The position numbers were made by a program, and so were the translations under genes. The notes beneath the pieces are model-generated. The model ran no database searches and had not been told where the DNA came from. It saw nothing but the letters and a program-made list of their open reading frames with translations. Below are positions 35,555 to 43,640 of a stretch of 64,000 bases of DNA, one piece after another (position 1 is the first letter of the stretch; each line of letters starts with the position of its first letter). Source of the DNA: Actinomadura sp. 7K507 (GTDB lineage: Bacteria > Actinomycetota > Actinomycetes > Streptosporangiales > Streptosporangiaceae). The stretch is taken from positions 1 to 64,000 of the forward strand of contig NZ_SMKK01000005.1 of the NCBI RefSeq assembly GCF_004348425.1. Reading direction: 5' to 3'.

Positions 35555-36532
35555 GTGCGGGAAGGGGAGTTGGCGATCGAGGATCTGGAGGCTCTGCGCG
35601 TCCCGCTGTCCGGCTACTGCTACCGGCTCCTCGGCTCTTCGGCCGACACGGACGACGCGGTGCAGGAGACGCTGATCCGAGCATCGTCCAAGCGGGACCA
35701 GTACGACCCGGGCAGGGCCCGGTTGAGCACATGGGTGCATCGGATCGCCACCAATGTCTGCATCGACATGCTCCGGGCGGCGAAGCGGCGGGCCCTGGTC
35801 ATGGACGTGGCGTCGGCCCAGAACTCGGATCTCGGTGCGCCGCTTCCGCCAGAGGCGTGGGTGGAGCCGATGCCCGACTCGCGGCTGCTGGGCGGCCAGG
35901 ACCCCGGTGACGTGGTCCTGGGGCGGGAGACGGTCCGGCTGGCGTTCATCGCGGCGCTTCAACACCTCGCCCCCCGGCAGCGGGCCGTCCTGGTGCTGCG
36001 TGACGTCCTGGTGTTCACCGCCCAGGAGACCGCCGAGATCCTCGGCACCACGGTGCCCGCGGTGAACAGCGCGCTGCAGCGTGCACGGGCCACGCTGGAC
36101 GCCGACCGGCCCGACCCTTTCGACACCTACGACCCCGAAGACGCCGGCCAGCGTGATCTGCTGCGCCGGTACGTGACCGCCTTCGAGACCCATGACATCG
36201 CCGGACTGACCGCGGTGATGCGTGAGGACGCGGTGGCGTCGATGCCGCCGTTCCAGTGGCGGCTGGAGGGCGCACGGAAGATCGCCGCGGTCATCGGGAC
36301 CAGCGACTCCTGCGCGGGCGCGCGACTGGTGCCCTGCCGCATCAACGGTGCCCCGGGGTTCGGGCAGTACCGGCCCGGCGACGACGGCGTCCTTCGCCCG
36401 TTCGCGCTCGTATCGGTCGACATACGAGACGGACATATCGCCCACCTGGTGACTTTCCTCGGTACACAGCACAGGTTCGCCGAGTTCGGCCTCCCGGAGT
36501 CCCTCCGAGGTGCGGAGCAGGTCACCGTGTGA
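35555..36532 (+). CDS. ECF sigma factor with C-terminal SnoaL-like domain, 325 aa
   Basis: Sigma region 2 (VPLSGYCYRLLGSSADTDDA, QETLIRAS) is at about residues 15-55. Region 4 (ALQHLAPRQRAVLVLRDVL to AVNSALQRARATL) is at about 135-185. The last 120 residues are SnoaL-like, the built-in regulatory domain of SigG/SigX5-type factors. GTG 35555 is preferred, with GGAGGTG 5 bases upstream. It diverges from the HNH-pseudokinase operon and precedes an MDMPI-family gene by 66 bases, which may be a target or partner. It is similar in plan to the sigma factor at 26868-27869 but not a recent duplicate. Confidence 0.88.
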   Translation: MREGELAIEDLEALRVPLSGYCYRLLGSSADTDDAVQETLIRASSKRDQYDPGRARLSTWVHRIATNVCIDMLRAAKRRALVMDVASAQNSDLGAPLPPEAWVEPMPDSRLLGGQDPGDVVLGRETVRLAFIAALQHLAPRQRAVLVLRDVLVFTAQETAEILGTTVPAVNSALQRARATLDADRPDPFDTYDPEDAGQRDLLRRYVTAFETHDIAGLTAVMREDAVASMPPFQWRLEGARKIAAVIGTSDSCAGARLVPCRINGAPGFGQYRPGDDGVLRPFALVSVDIRDGHIAHLVTFLGTQHRFAEFGLPESLRGAEQVTV

Positions 36533-36598
36533 CCGATGAGTCCTGGCCCGACGCGTCGTACAAGTCGATGAAACCCGACGACGCGGAAGGACAGCCCG

Positions 36599-37207
36599 AT
36601 GACGACCTCGGCCCACTTGATCAGCGAGACCCGCGAGGAGCGGAAGCGGCTCGCCGGCCTGCTCGGCGACCTCACGCCGGAGCAGTGGGACATGGCTTCC
36701 CTGTGCGACGGCTGGCGGACCCGCGAGGTGGTGGCCCACATGACGATGCCGTTCCGGACCAAGCCGATCGGGATGATGGCAGGGCTTGTCCGGGCCGGGT
36801 TCTCGTTCCGCAGGTACGCCGACCGGGACGCCCGGTCGGCGGCCCGGGCGATGAGCGAGGCCGAACTCCTCGACCTTCTCCAGCGCAACATCGACCACCC
36901 CTGGCAGCCGCCCGGCGGCGGGCAGGCCGGTGCCCTCAGCCACGACGTCATCCACGGCCTCGACTTCACCGAGCCGCTCGGCCTGCCCCCGGCATCGGCC
37001 GACCGGCTCGCCCTGGTCCTGGCATCGAACACGACCCGGCAGCTGAAACACTTCGGGGTCGACCTCGCCGGGAGGAAACTGGCCGCCACCGACTCCGGCG
37101 CGGTCGTCGGCGAGGGATCCACCGTCGTGGCGATGACCTCCAAGGACATCCTCCTCGTAATCACCGGACGGCGCTCGCTCGACGAAGCCCGAGACAAGAG
37201 CCGGTGA
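36599..37207 (+). CDS. Maleylpyruvate isomerase-family (MDMPI/DinB-like) protein, 202 aa
   Basis: The four-helix DinB-like N-terminal domain shows LTPEQWDMASLCDGWRTREV followed by VAHMT, carrying the first metal-binding histidine. SHDVIHGLDF near residue 122 gives the second histidine pair. Such proteins use mycothiol or a related thiol, or bind divalent metal, and act in the cytosol. The substrate is unknown. GGAAGGA lies 7 bases before ATG 36599. The C-terminus is shorter than in true MDMPI enzymes. It follows the ECF sigma factor and is probably co-transcribed. Confidence 0.8.
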   Translation: MTTSAHLISETREERKRLAGLLGDLTPEQWDMASLCDGWRTREVVAHMTMPFRTKPIGMMAGLVRAGFSFRRYADRDARSAARAMSEAELLDLLQRNIDHPWQPPGGGQAGALSHDVIHGLDFTEPLGLPPASADRLALVLASNTTRQLKHFGVDLAGRKLAATDSGAVVGEGSTVVAMTSKDILLVITGRRSLDEARDKSR

Positions 37208-37275
37208 CGCCTGGGCAACACCCCTGATCATCGTCTGTCGTGTTGGCGAATCGGGGATGGCTACTGTTGTCCCGC

Positions 37276-38190
37276 ATGACGCATGTCGAGATCGAGATCA
37301 CCGCGGAGCTGGTGCGGGGTCTGCTGCGCGACCAGCACCCCGACCTGGCCGATCGCCCCGTGAGGCTCGGCGCGCGTGGCTGGGACAACCAGCTGTGGCG
37401 AATCGGCGACGACCTCGCCGTCCGGTTGCCCTGGGCGACGCAGTCCGCAGACGAGCTGCTGCGCAAGGAGCACACCTGGGTACCCGGACTCGCCCCTAGC
37501 CTTCCGCTGCCGGTTCCCATTCCGCAGCGCCTCGGCGAGCCGTCAGCGCGGTATCCGCGAACCTGGATCGTCACCACGTGGGTGCCGGGCGCGCCTGCCG
37601 ACCGCGCCCCTATCACGCGTGCTCCGGAGTCGGCCGCCGCGCTCGCCGGCTTCCTCACGGCACTTCACCAAGCCGCCCCCGAGCAAGCGCCCGCCGGTCG
37701 GGGCCGCGGAGGGCCGCTGGCCGGTTACTCCGAGGGTTTCGCCGAGCAGCTCGCCCATGCCACCGAGCTGGGACTCGTCCCCGATCCTGACGCCGTCCGC
37801 GCGGTCTGGGAGGACGCCGCCGCCGCGCCCGACTGGTCCGGCCCGGCGCTCTGGCTCCACGGCGACCTGCATCCGGCCAACGTCCTCACCGCGGACGGCG
37901 CCATCTGCGGGGTGGTCGACTTCGGTGACCTCTTCGCGGGCGACCCGGCCTGCGATCTTGCTGCCGCTTGGATCCTGCTGCCGGACGGCGCCGCCGGCCA
38001 CTTCCATGGCGCCTACCAGCCGACTCCGGACGCCGCGACGCTGCGCCGTGCCCGCGGATGGGCGGTGCTACGCGCCCTCAGCGGCATCCTCATCGCGGAC
38101 GCCGGCGTCCACGGCCGGCCCGGCGGCAAGCCCACCTGGGGCCCACCCGCCCATGCCGCAATGCGACGCCTCATCGCGGCCCATCGCTGA
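37276..38190 (+). CDS. Aminoglycoside phosphotransferase-family kinase, 304 aa
   Basis: An APH/choline-kinase-like fold. The catalytic loop HGDLHPANVL is near residue 195 and the metal-binding VDFGDLFAGDPACDL near 215. The N-lobe shows WDNQLWRIGDDLAVRLP. The length is normal. The substrate could be an aminoglycoside, macrolide or a cell metabolite; families of this type are often called APH without proven resistance. ATG 37276 is preferred. TACTGT at 37262-37267 lies 8 bases before it and may be a -10 element of a near-leaderless message. Confidence 0.85.
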   Translation: MTHVEIEITAELVRGLLRDQHPDLADRPVRLGARGWDNQLWRIGDDLAVRLPWATQSADELLRKEHTWVPGLAPSLPLPVPIPQRLGEPSARYPRTWIVTTWVPGAPADRAPITRAPESAAALAGFLTALHQAAPEQAPAGRGRGGPLAGYSEGFAEQLAHATELGLVPDPDAVRAVWEDAAAAPDWSGPALWLHGDLHPANVLTADGAICGVVDFGDLFAGDPACDLAAAWILLPDGAAGHFHGAYQPTPDAATLRRARGWAVLRALSGILIADAGVHGRPGGKPTWGPPAHAAMRRLIAAHR

Positions 38191-38216
38191 CCCATCGGCC
38201 CAGCGACGGCGCGGGG

Positions 38217-38621
38217 TCAGAAGCCGAAGGCGCTGAGCGTGCCCGCGACCAGCATGATCGTCGCGAGCACGAGCAGCGCGGAGCCGGCGACGAGCTTGAA
38301 GCGGAGGACTTTGGCCAGGTCGGCCTTCTCCGCGGGGTCGGCCGGGTCGTAGAAGACCGGGACCTCCTCCCCTGGGCGCGGCGTCCTCAGGGTGCGCGTG
38401 TAGCTGACGGCCTCGACGGAACGGCCTTCGGCGGTCGCGAACTCGAAGATGGCCGTGATCTGCTTGCCGGCGACCTCCGTCGGACCCCGCCTCCGGTACT
38501 CGACGACGAGGCCGGTCGCCGCCGTGCCCCGGCGGGCCAGACTCCACCAGTCACGCACCAGCAACCAGCCCAAGGCCAGGAGAATCCCGCTGCAGGCAAG
38601 GATGGGTATGAGTGCGTACAT
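38217..38621 (-). CDS. DUF3592-family membrane protein, 134 aa
   Basis: A small protein with one transmembrane helix at each end (about residues 5-25 and 110-130). Between them is an extracytoplasmic beta-rich loop with VSYTRTLRTPRPGEEVPVFY, the DUF3592 signature. The function of the family is unknown. It is monocistronic and converges on the APH-like gene. Two tandem 17-bp repeats lie 33-66 bases upstream of the start, inside its likely promoter. Confidence 0.8.
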   Translation of the reverse strand: MYALIPILACSGILLALGWLLVRDWWSLARRGTAATGLVVEYRRRGPTEVAGKQITAIFEFATAEGRSVEAVSYTRTLRTPRPGEEVPVFYDPADPAEKADLAKVLRFKLVAGSALLVLATIMLVAGTLSAFGF

Positions 38622-38653
38622 GTTCGTCCGTTCGGCGGATCGGGGCGACGGCG

Positions 38654-38687
38654 TCTCGGAACGTGCAGTGTCTCAGAACGTGCAGGG
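38654..38687. repeat. Tandem 17-bp direct repeat upstream of the DUF3592 gene
   Basis: TCTCGGAACGTGCAGTG is followed immediately by TCTCAGAACGTGCAGGG: two copies with two mismatches. The 17-bp phasing and the position 33-66 bases before the start fit paired activator or repressor sites. No regulator is adjacent. Confidence 0.6.
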
Positions 38688-38852
38688 CGGGACGCAGCGG
38701 CTCCATCTTCCCCCATCCCCTGGTCCCGTTCGCATCCCCGACGGGCCGGTCACCCAGTGTTCAAGATGCCGCCGGCGCCGGTCGCGTCCCCACCGCACGG
38801 CGTCCGCATCCGGCCATCGGAGGCGGACTTGATCACGCGGGTTCCCGTCCGG

Positions 38853-39902
38853 TCACGGGAGGTCGGTCATCGCCAGGGGGCCGCCGTCTTCGGCCGTGGC
38901 CACCGCGACCATGGCGCCGTTCGTGCCGGGGATCCCGGTGAGGTCGAAGCCGCCGCGATCGGTGTCGCCGAAGCCCGTCCGCGCGAGCGCGGGCATCGGG
39001 GTGGACTGCCAGGTCCGGCCGTCGAAGCGGTAGAAGCGGGCGCCGGGCTCGTCGGGGTCGTCGGGGTCGTCGGCCGACCACAGGGCGCCGTCTTCGCCGA
39101 CGCGATAGCCGCCGGAGGACGGCGGCCTCGGAATCGCCGTCCAGGTGCCGCCGGTACCGAGCATCAACTCGGTCTTGCCGGGACCGCTCAGCAGGGCGCC
39201 TTGCGGGCCGGCCGCCAGGAGGAAGGTGTAGCCCTCGGGGACGTCCGCCTCCACCCATGTGTCGCCGTCCCAGCGGGCGATGACGTCCCGGAAGGGCAGG
39301 TCGGTGCCCCTGGCCCACAGCTCCGTGTCGCTCACCGGGTGGATCGTGTGGACGTAGAAGTCGGTGTCGTAGGCGGTCCACGTGCCGTTCCGCCATCTGG
39401 CCAGGCACCCGTTGGACGCCCAGACGGCGTCGCCGACGGGCGCCACCCGCAGGTTGGTCGCGGACCCGCACGGCTCGGGCGGAGTGACCCGCGACCAGCC
39501 GGAGCCGTCCCAGCGGGCCAGGTACGCCCCGTTGTTCTTCTCGCCGGAGAGCCAGACGTCCCCGGAGGCGGAGGACTCCAGATCCCGGACCTTCATGTTC
39601 CATAGACCGGGCGGGTTGCGGTTCTCCCAGGAGGAGCCGTTCCACTTGCGGACGATCGCGTTGGAACTGCAGAGCCTCAGTGGGACGCCGCCGGTGATGG
39701 GCACTTCCACGCACGCGTGGCCCTCGAACCCGGCCGCCCAGACGTCCTGCGGCCCCCGGGCCGTCACGTCGGTCAGGCCGCTCTGGGGCCAGAGGCCGAA
39801 GGGGGCGGGCATCGTCCGCCAGGGGCGCTCGGCGGCGTGGGCGGGGGCCGCCAGCCCGGCGACCAGGGCGGCCGCGGCTCCGATCATCCATGCACGTTTC
39901 AT
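38853..39902 (-). CDS. Secreted propeller-like protein, 349 aa
   Basis: A Sec signal peptide (MKRAWMIGAAAALVAGLAAP, cleavage after AHA) precedes repeats of the form IVRKWNGSSWENRNPP, LARWDGSGWSRVTPP and FYRFDGRTWQSTPMP, typical of secreted beta-propeller-like proteins. An acidic DDPDDPDE tract is encoded by a short DNA repeat near 39050-39075. ATG 39902 is preferred (GAGGA 11 bases upstream); GTG 39926 is less likely. It resembles the lipoprotein at 21755-22963. Function unknown; it acts outside the cell. Confidence 0.7.
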   Translation of the reverse strand: MKRAWMIGAAAALVAGLAAPAHAAERPWRTMPAPFGLWPQSGLTDVTARGPQDVWAAGFEGHACVEVPITGGVPLRLCSSNAIVRKWNGSSWENRNPPGLWNMKVRDLESSASGDVWLSGEKNNGAYLARWDGSGWSRVTPPEPCGSATNLRVAPVGDAVWASNGCLARWRNGTWTAYDTDFYVHTIHPVSDTELWARGTDLPFRDVIARWDGDTWVEADVPEGYTFLLAAGPQGALLSGPGKTELMLGTGGTWTAIPRPPSSGGYRVGEDGALWSADDPDDPDEPGARFYRFDGRTWQSTPMPALARTGFGDTDRGGFDLTGIPGTNGAMVAVATAEDGGPLAMTDLP

Positions 39903-39968
39903 GCCGGTGATGGTCCTCGAAGACACACCTCAAGGCTTGTCACAACCACGACAGGAAATGCTGGCAAG

Positions 39969-39986
39969 TTTGTGCTAGCTCACAAA
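39969..39986. promoter_or_regulatory. Inverted repeat TTTGTG-N6-CACAAA upstream of the secreted protein gene
   Basis: TTTGTGCTAGCTCACAAA has 6-bp arms and a 6-bp spacer in an AT-richer patch about 67 bases before ATG 39902. The size and position fit a dimeric repressor site. Confidence 0.4.
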
Positions 39987-40143
39987 AACACGTGCGGCGC
40001 ACCACGAGGCCGCGCTGCGGTCCGGACCTGGCGGGCTCGCATAGCGCAGCGCCGGTCGTAGGGCGGGGTCAACCGATCGGCTGATGGCGGGACGGGCGGC
40101 CTGGGCGATGTGGGCGGGAGCCGCCCCCGGCGATGCTTGCGAC

Positions 40144-41049
40144 ATGGCGATCATCGAAGTCGACGGCCTCCGCAAGAGCTACGGGGGCCAACCAGTGGTG
40201 GACGGCGTCGCGTTCACCGTCGAGGAGGGGGAGATCTTCGGGATCCTCGGCCCCAACGGCGCGGGCAAGACCACGACCGTCGAATGCCTGGAGGGTCTGC
40301 GCAAGCCCGACGCCGGCGCCGTCCGCGTGGCCGGCCTCGACCCGCGCGCCGACCGCGCCGCGCTCACCAGGATCCTCGGCGTCCAGCTCCAGGAGAGCGA
40401 GCTCCAGGAGAAGCTGACCGTCCGGGAGGCCCTTGAGCTCTACAGCGCGTTCTATCCGGAACCGGCGGAGTGGCGGCAGCTCGCCGAGCGGCTCGGGATC
40501 ACCGGGAAGCTCACCACCCGTTTCGGCAAGCTGTCCGGCGGCCAGAAGCAGCGCCTCTTCATCGCCCTCGCCCTCATCGGCCGCCCCAGGGTCGTCGTGC
40601 TGGACGAGCTGACCACCGGCCTGGACCCGCGCGCCCGCCGCGAGACGTGGAAGCTGATCGAGGAGGTCCGCGACTCCGGCGTCACCGTGCTCCTCGTCAC
40701 GCACTTCATGGAGGAGGCCCAGCGGCTCTGCGACCGGATCGCGGTGTTCAAGCGGGGCCGCATCGTCGCCCTCGACACCCCCGAGGGGCTGGTCGGCCGC
40801 AGCGCCGCCGGCACCGTGATCTCGTTCTCCCCGTCCCGGCCCCTGGACGACGGCGACCTGGCCTACCTGCCCGAGGCCGCGACCATCGAACGCCGCAACG
40901 GCCGCCTCACCGTCCAGGGGACCGACACGACCGTCAACGCGGTCATCTCTCTGCTGGCCCGCCACAAGATCACCGCCCACCAGCTGCGGGTCACCGACTC
41001 GACGCTGGACGACGCCTTCCTCGAACTCACCGAAGACCGGGAGAACTGA
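40144..41049 (+). CDS. ABC exporter ATP-binding protein, 301 aa
   Basis: All ABC motifs are present: Walker A GPNGAGKTTT near residue 37, Q-loop, signature LSGGQKQRL near 136, Walker B VVLDELTTGLDP near 158 (Leu in place of the usual Pro after DE), and H-loop THFMEE. The C-terminal 80 residues match the DUF4162 extension of DrrA-like exporters. ATG 40144 is chosen because the upstream open frame has no homology. The permease gene starts one base after its stop, and histidine-kinase and response-regulator genes follow, so the four are likely one unit: a drug or lipid exporter with its own control. Confidence 0.9.
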   Translation: MAIIEVDGLRKSYGGQPVVDGVAFTVEEGEIFGILGPNGAGKTTTVECLEGLRKPDAGAVRVAGLDPRADRAALTRILGVQLQESELQEKLTVREALELYSAFYPEPAEWRQLAERLGITGKLTTRFGKLSGGQKQRLFIALALIGRPRVVVLDELTTGLDPRARRETWKLIEEVRDSGVTVLLVTHFMEEAQRLCDRIAVFKRGRIVALDTPEGLVGRSAAGTVISFSPSRPLDDGDLAYLPEAATIERRNGRLTVQGTDTTVNAVISLLARHKITAHQLRVTDSTLDDAFLELTEDREN

Positions 41050-41050
41050 C

Positions 41051-41791
41051 GTGTCCGCATCCACCGCCGTCGTCAGAGCGGAGTTCCGGCTCTTCCTCCG
41101 CGAGCCGTTCAGCCTGTTCTGGATCGTCCTGTTCCCCAGCATCCTGCTGGGGATCCTCGGCCTGATCCCCTCGTTCCGGGAGCCGGACCCCGGCCTCGGC
41201 GGGAACCGGGTCATCGACGTGTACGTCCCGGTCACCGTGCTGGTCGCCATGATCATGGCCGGGCTCATGGCGCTGCCGCCGGTGCTGTCCGGCTACCGCG
41301 AGCACGGCATCCTGCGCCGCATGTCCACGACGCCCGTAAGGCCCGCCTCGCTGCTGGCGGCGCAGATCGTCCTGCACTTCGCGGCCGCCCTGGGGTCGGC
41401 GCTGCTGGCCATCGCCGTCGGCCGGGTCGCGTTCGACGTGGCGCTGCCCGGCCACATTCCCGGCTACCTGGCGGTGCTGCTGCTCGGCGCGCTCAGCGCG
41501 CTCGCGCTGGGCTCGGCGATCACCGCGGTCACGCGGACCGCCAAGGCCACCAACGTCGCCGGCATGATCGTCGTGTTTCCGACGATGTTCCTGGCGGGCG
41601 TCTGGATTCCCGTCCAGGCCATGCCCGACGTGCTGCAGCGCGTCGTGGAGTACTTCCCGTTCGGCGCCGCGTCCCAGGCCCTCGGCCAGGCCAGCGGGGG
41701 CGGCTGGCCCGACTGGACGCACCTGGGCGTCATCGCCGCCTGGTCCGCCGTCCTGATCGCCGCCGCCGCGCGCTGGTTCCGCTGGGAATAG
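41051..41791 (+). CDS. ABC-2 type permease, 246 aa
   Basis: About six transmembrane helices. The N-terminal helix is followed by an extracellular loop (residues about 35-55), and the mid-region RMSTTPVRPASLLAAQI motif is typical of DrrB/ABC-2 permeases. It starts at GTG 41051, one base after the ATPase stop, and forms the membrane half of the exporter. Confidence 0.9.
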   Translation: MSASTAVVRAEFRLFLREPFSLFWIVLFPSILLGILGLIPSFREPDPGLGGNRVIDVYVPVTVLVAMIMAGLMALPPVLSGYREHGILRRMSTTPVRPASLLAAQIVLHFAAALGSALLAIAVGRVAFDVALPGHIPGYLAVLLLGALSALALGSAITAVTRTAKATNVAGMIVVFPTMFLAGVWIPVQAMPDVLQRVVEYFPFGAASQALGQASGGGWPDWTHLGVIAAWSAVLIAAAARWFRWE

Positions 41792-41805
41792 GACACCATA
41801 GATCC

Positions 41806-42975
41806 ATGGAGACGATTCAGCAGCAGTGGGACCGGTTCTTCCGCTGGGGACCGTTCGGCCTGCTGGCTCTGGCGACCCTCCTGGCGCTGCTGCTGATCCC
41901 GGAGATCGGCATGTCGGCCGCGGAGCAGCGGACGGCCGCGACCCTCGTCGTCACCGCCCTCGTCCTGCAGGGCCTCCACGCCACCGGCAAGATCCCGGTC
42001 ATCGTCTACTACTGGATCCGCACGGTCGTCGCGTTCACCCTGTCCTGGCTGAACCCCTTCTTCTGCGTCTACGCCACGTTCGGGTACTTCGACTCCCACC
42101 GCTACCTGACGGCGCGCCCGGCGCGGGCCGGGCTGCTGATCACGGCGGTCATCATGTCCGGCGCCCAGTCGGGCGGCCTCCCACCGTCGGGCGCCGGGCA
42201 AGCGGCCATCTTCGGCGGCCTGTTCGTGCTGAACTCGGCGCTGGTCTTCATCATCGGCGGACTGGCCGGCCGGGAGGAGGAGCAGGCCCGCATCCAGGCC
42301 GAGAACATCGCCGAACTCGAATCGGCCAACGCCCGGCTGGAACAGGCCCTCGCCGAGAACGCCGCCCTGCACGCCCAGCTCCTCGTCCAGGCCCGTGAAG
42401 CCGGCGTCAGCGACGAGCGCCGCCGCCTGGCCGCCGAGATCCACGACACCATCGCGCAGGGCCTGACGGGCGTCATCACCCAGCTGCAGGCCGCCGAGGA
42501 CAGCGAGCACGTCCGCCGCGCCACCGACCTCGCCCGGGAGAGCCTCCGCGAGGCGCGCCGCTCCGTGCAGGACCTCGCGCCCACCCACCTGGACCACGAC
42601 ACGCTCCCCGAAGCGCTCAAGAAGATCAGCGACGGCAGGGCCCAGCTCACCGTCACCGGAACGGTGGAATCCCTGCACGACGAACTCGAGGCCACGCTCC
42701 TGCGCATCGCGCAGGAGGCCCTCACCAACGCCACCCGCCACGCACGCGCGGACCGCATCGGCGTGACCCTCTCCTACATGGACGACGAGGTGGCCCTCGA
42801 CGTCCGCGACGACGGCCGCGGCTTCACCCGCCCGTCCCGCGGCCCGTCCGGCGGATACGGCCTGACCGCCATGCGCGAACGCGCCGAACGCGTCGCCGGA
42901 ACCCTGGAGATCGAGTCGGAACCCGGCGGCGGGACGGCCGTCTCCGCCCGCGTACCGTTGATCCGCCATGGCTGA
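41806..42975 (+). CDS. NarL-type sensor histidine kinase, 389 aa
   Basis: Five or six transmembrane helices cover about residues 15-160, with no large outside domain. This suggests sensing within the membrane, or through the exporter. A short coiled coil leads to the HisKA_3 domain (RRLAAEIHDTIAQGLTGV, phospho-His about 212). The HATPase domain has ALTNATRHA, DDGRGF and GYGLTAMRERAE. The stop overlaps the response regulator by 8 bases. This intramembrane-sensing layout is common next to drug exporters. Confidence 0.9.
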   Translation: METIQQQWDRFFRWGPFGLLALATLLALLLIPEIGMSAAEQRTAATLVVTALVLQGLHATGKIPVIVYYWIRTVVAFTLSWLNPFFCVYATFGYFDSHRYLTARPARAGLLITAVIMSGAQSGGLPPSGAGQAAIFGGLFVLNSALVFIIGGLAGREEEQARIQAENIAELESANARLEQALAENAALHAQLLVQAREAGVSDERRRLAAEIHDTIAQGLTGVITQLQAAEDSEHVRRATDLARESLREARRSVQDLAPTHLDHDTLPEALKKISDGRAQLTVTGTVESLHDELEATLLRIAQEALTNATRHARADRIGVTLSYMDDEVALDVRDDGRGFTRPSRGPSGGYGLTAMRERAERVAGTLEIESEPGGGTAVSARVPLIRHG

Positions 42976-43597
42976 CATCACGCTGCTGATCGTCGACGAC
43001 CATCCCGTCGTCCGGGACGGCCTGCGCGGCATGTTCGCCGCCACCACCGGCTTCGAGGTCCTGGGCGAGGCCGCCGACGGCCGCGAAGGCGTGGCCCTCG
43101 CCGAAGAACTGCGGCCCGACGTCGTCCTCATGGACCTGCGCATGCCCGGCGGAGGCGGCGTGGACGCCATCACCGAACTCACCCGCCGCGGCCTGCCCTG
43201 CAAGGTCCTCGTCCTCACCACCTACGACACCGAGAGCGACACGATCCCGGCGATCGAGGCCGGCGCCACCGGCTACCTCCTCAAAGACGCCCCCCGCGAC
43301 GACCTCTTCGACGCCGTCCGCGCCGCCGCCGAAGGCCGCACCGTCCTGTCCCCGGCCATCGCCTCCCGCCTGGTCTCCCGCGTACGCGAGCCCCGCGGCG
43401 AGTCCCTGACCATCCGCGAGCTGGAGGTCCTGCGCCTGGTGGCCCGCGGCACCGGCAACCGGGAGATCGCCGCCGAACTCTTCATCAGCGAAGCCACAGT
43501 TAAGACCCATCTCACCCATATCTACGCCAAACTGGACGTCAAAGATCGGGCCGCAGCGGTAGCCACGGCCTACGAGAGGCATCTCCTGCCGTCCTAG
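42968..43597 (+). CDS. NarL/LuxR-family response regulator, 209 aa
   Basis: A receiver domain with the acidic pair (IVDDHPVV) near residue 10 and phospho-acceptor Asp in VVLMDLRMPG near 57. The LuxR-type HTH (LTIRELEVLRLVARGTGNRE) is at about 145-205. The start ATG 42968 overlaps the kinase gene. It probably regulates the upstream ABC exporter genes. Confidence 0.92.
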   Translation: MADITLLIVDDHPVVRDGLRGMFAATTGFEVLGEAADGREGVALAEELRPDVVLMDLRMPGGGGVDAITELTRRGLPCKVLVLTTYDTESDTIPAIEAGATGYLLKDAPRDDLFDAVRAAAEGRTVLSPAIASRLVSRVREPRGESLTIRELEVLRLVARGTGNREIAAELFISEATVKTHLTHIYAKLDVKDRAAAVATAYERHLLPS

Positions 43598-43640
43598 CCG
43601 GAACCGGCGTCCGGGGTGTCAAGGGCAGGGAGACTCGCAG

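Noticed and set aside
39050-39080. Short GGGTCGTCG tandem repeat as a regulatory or recombination site
   Set aside because: It lies inside the secreted protein gene and simply encodes a DDPDDPDE tract.
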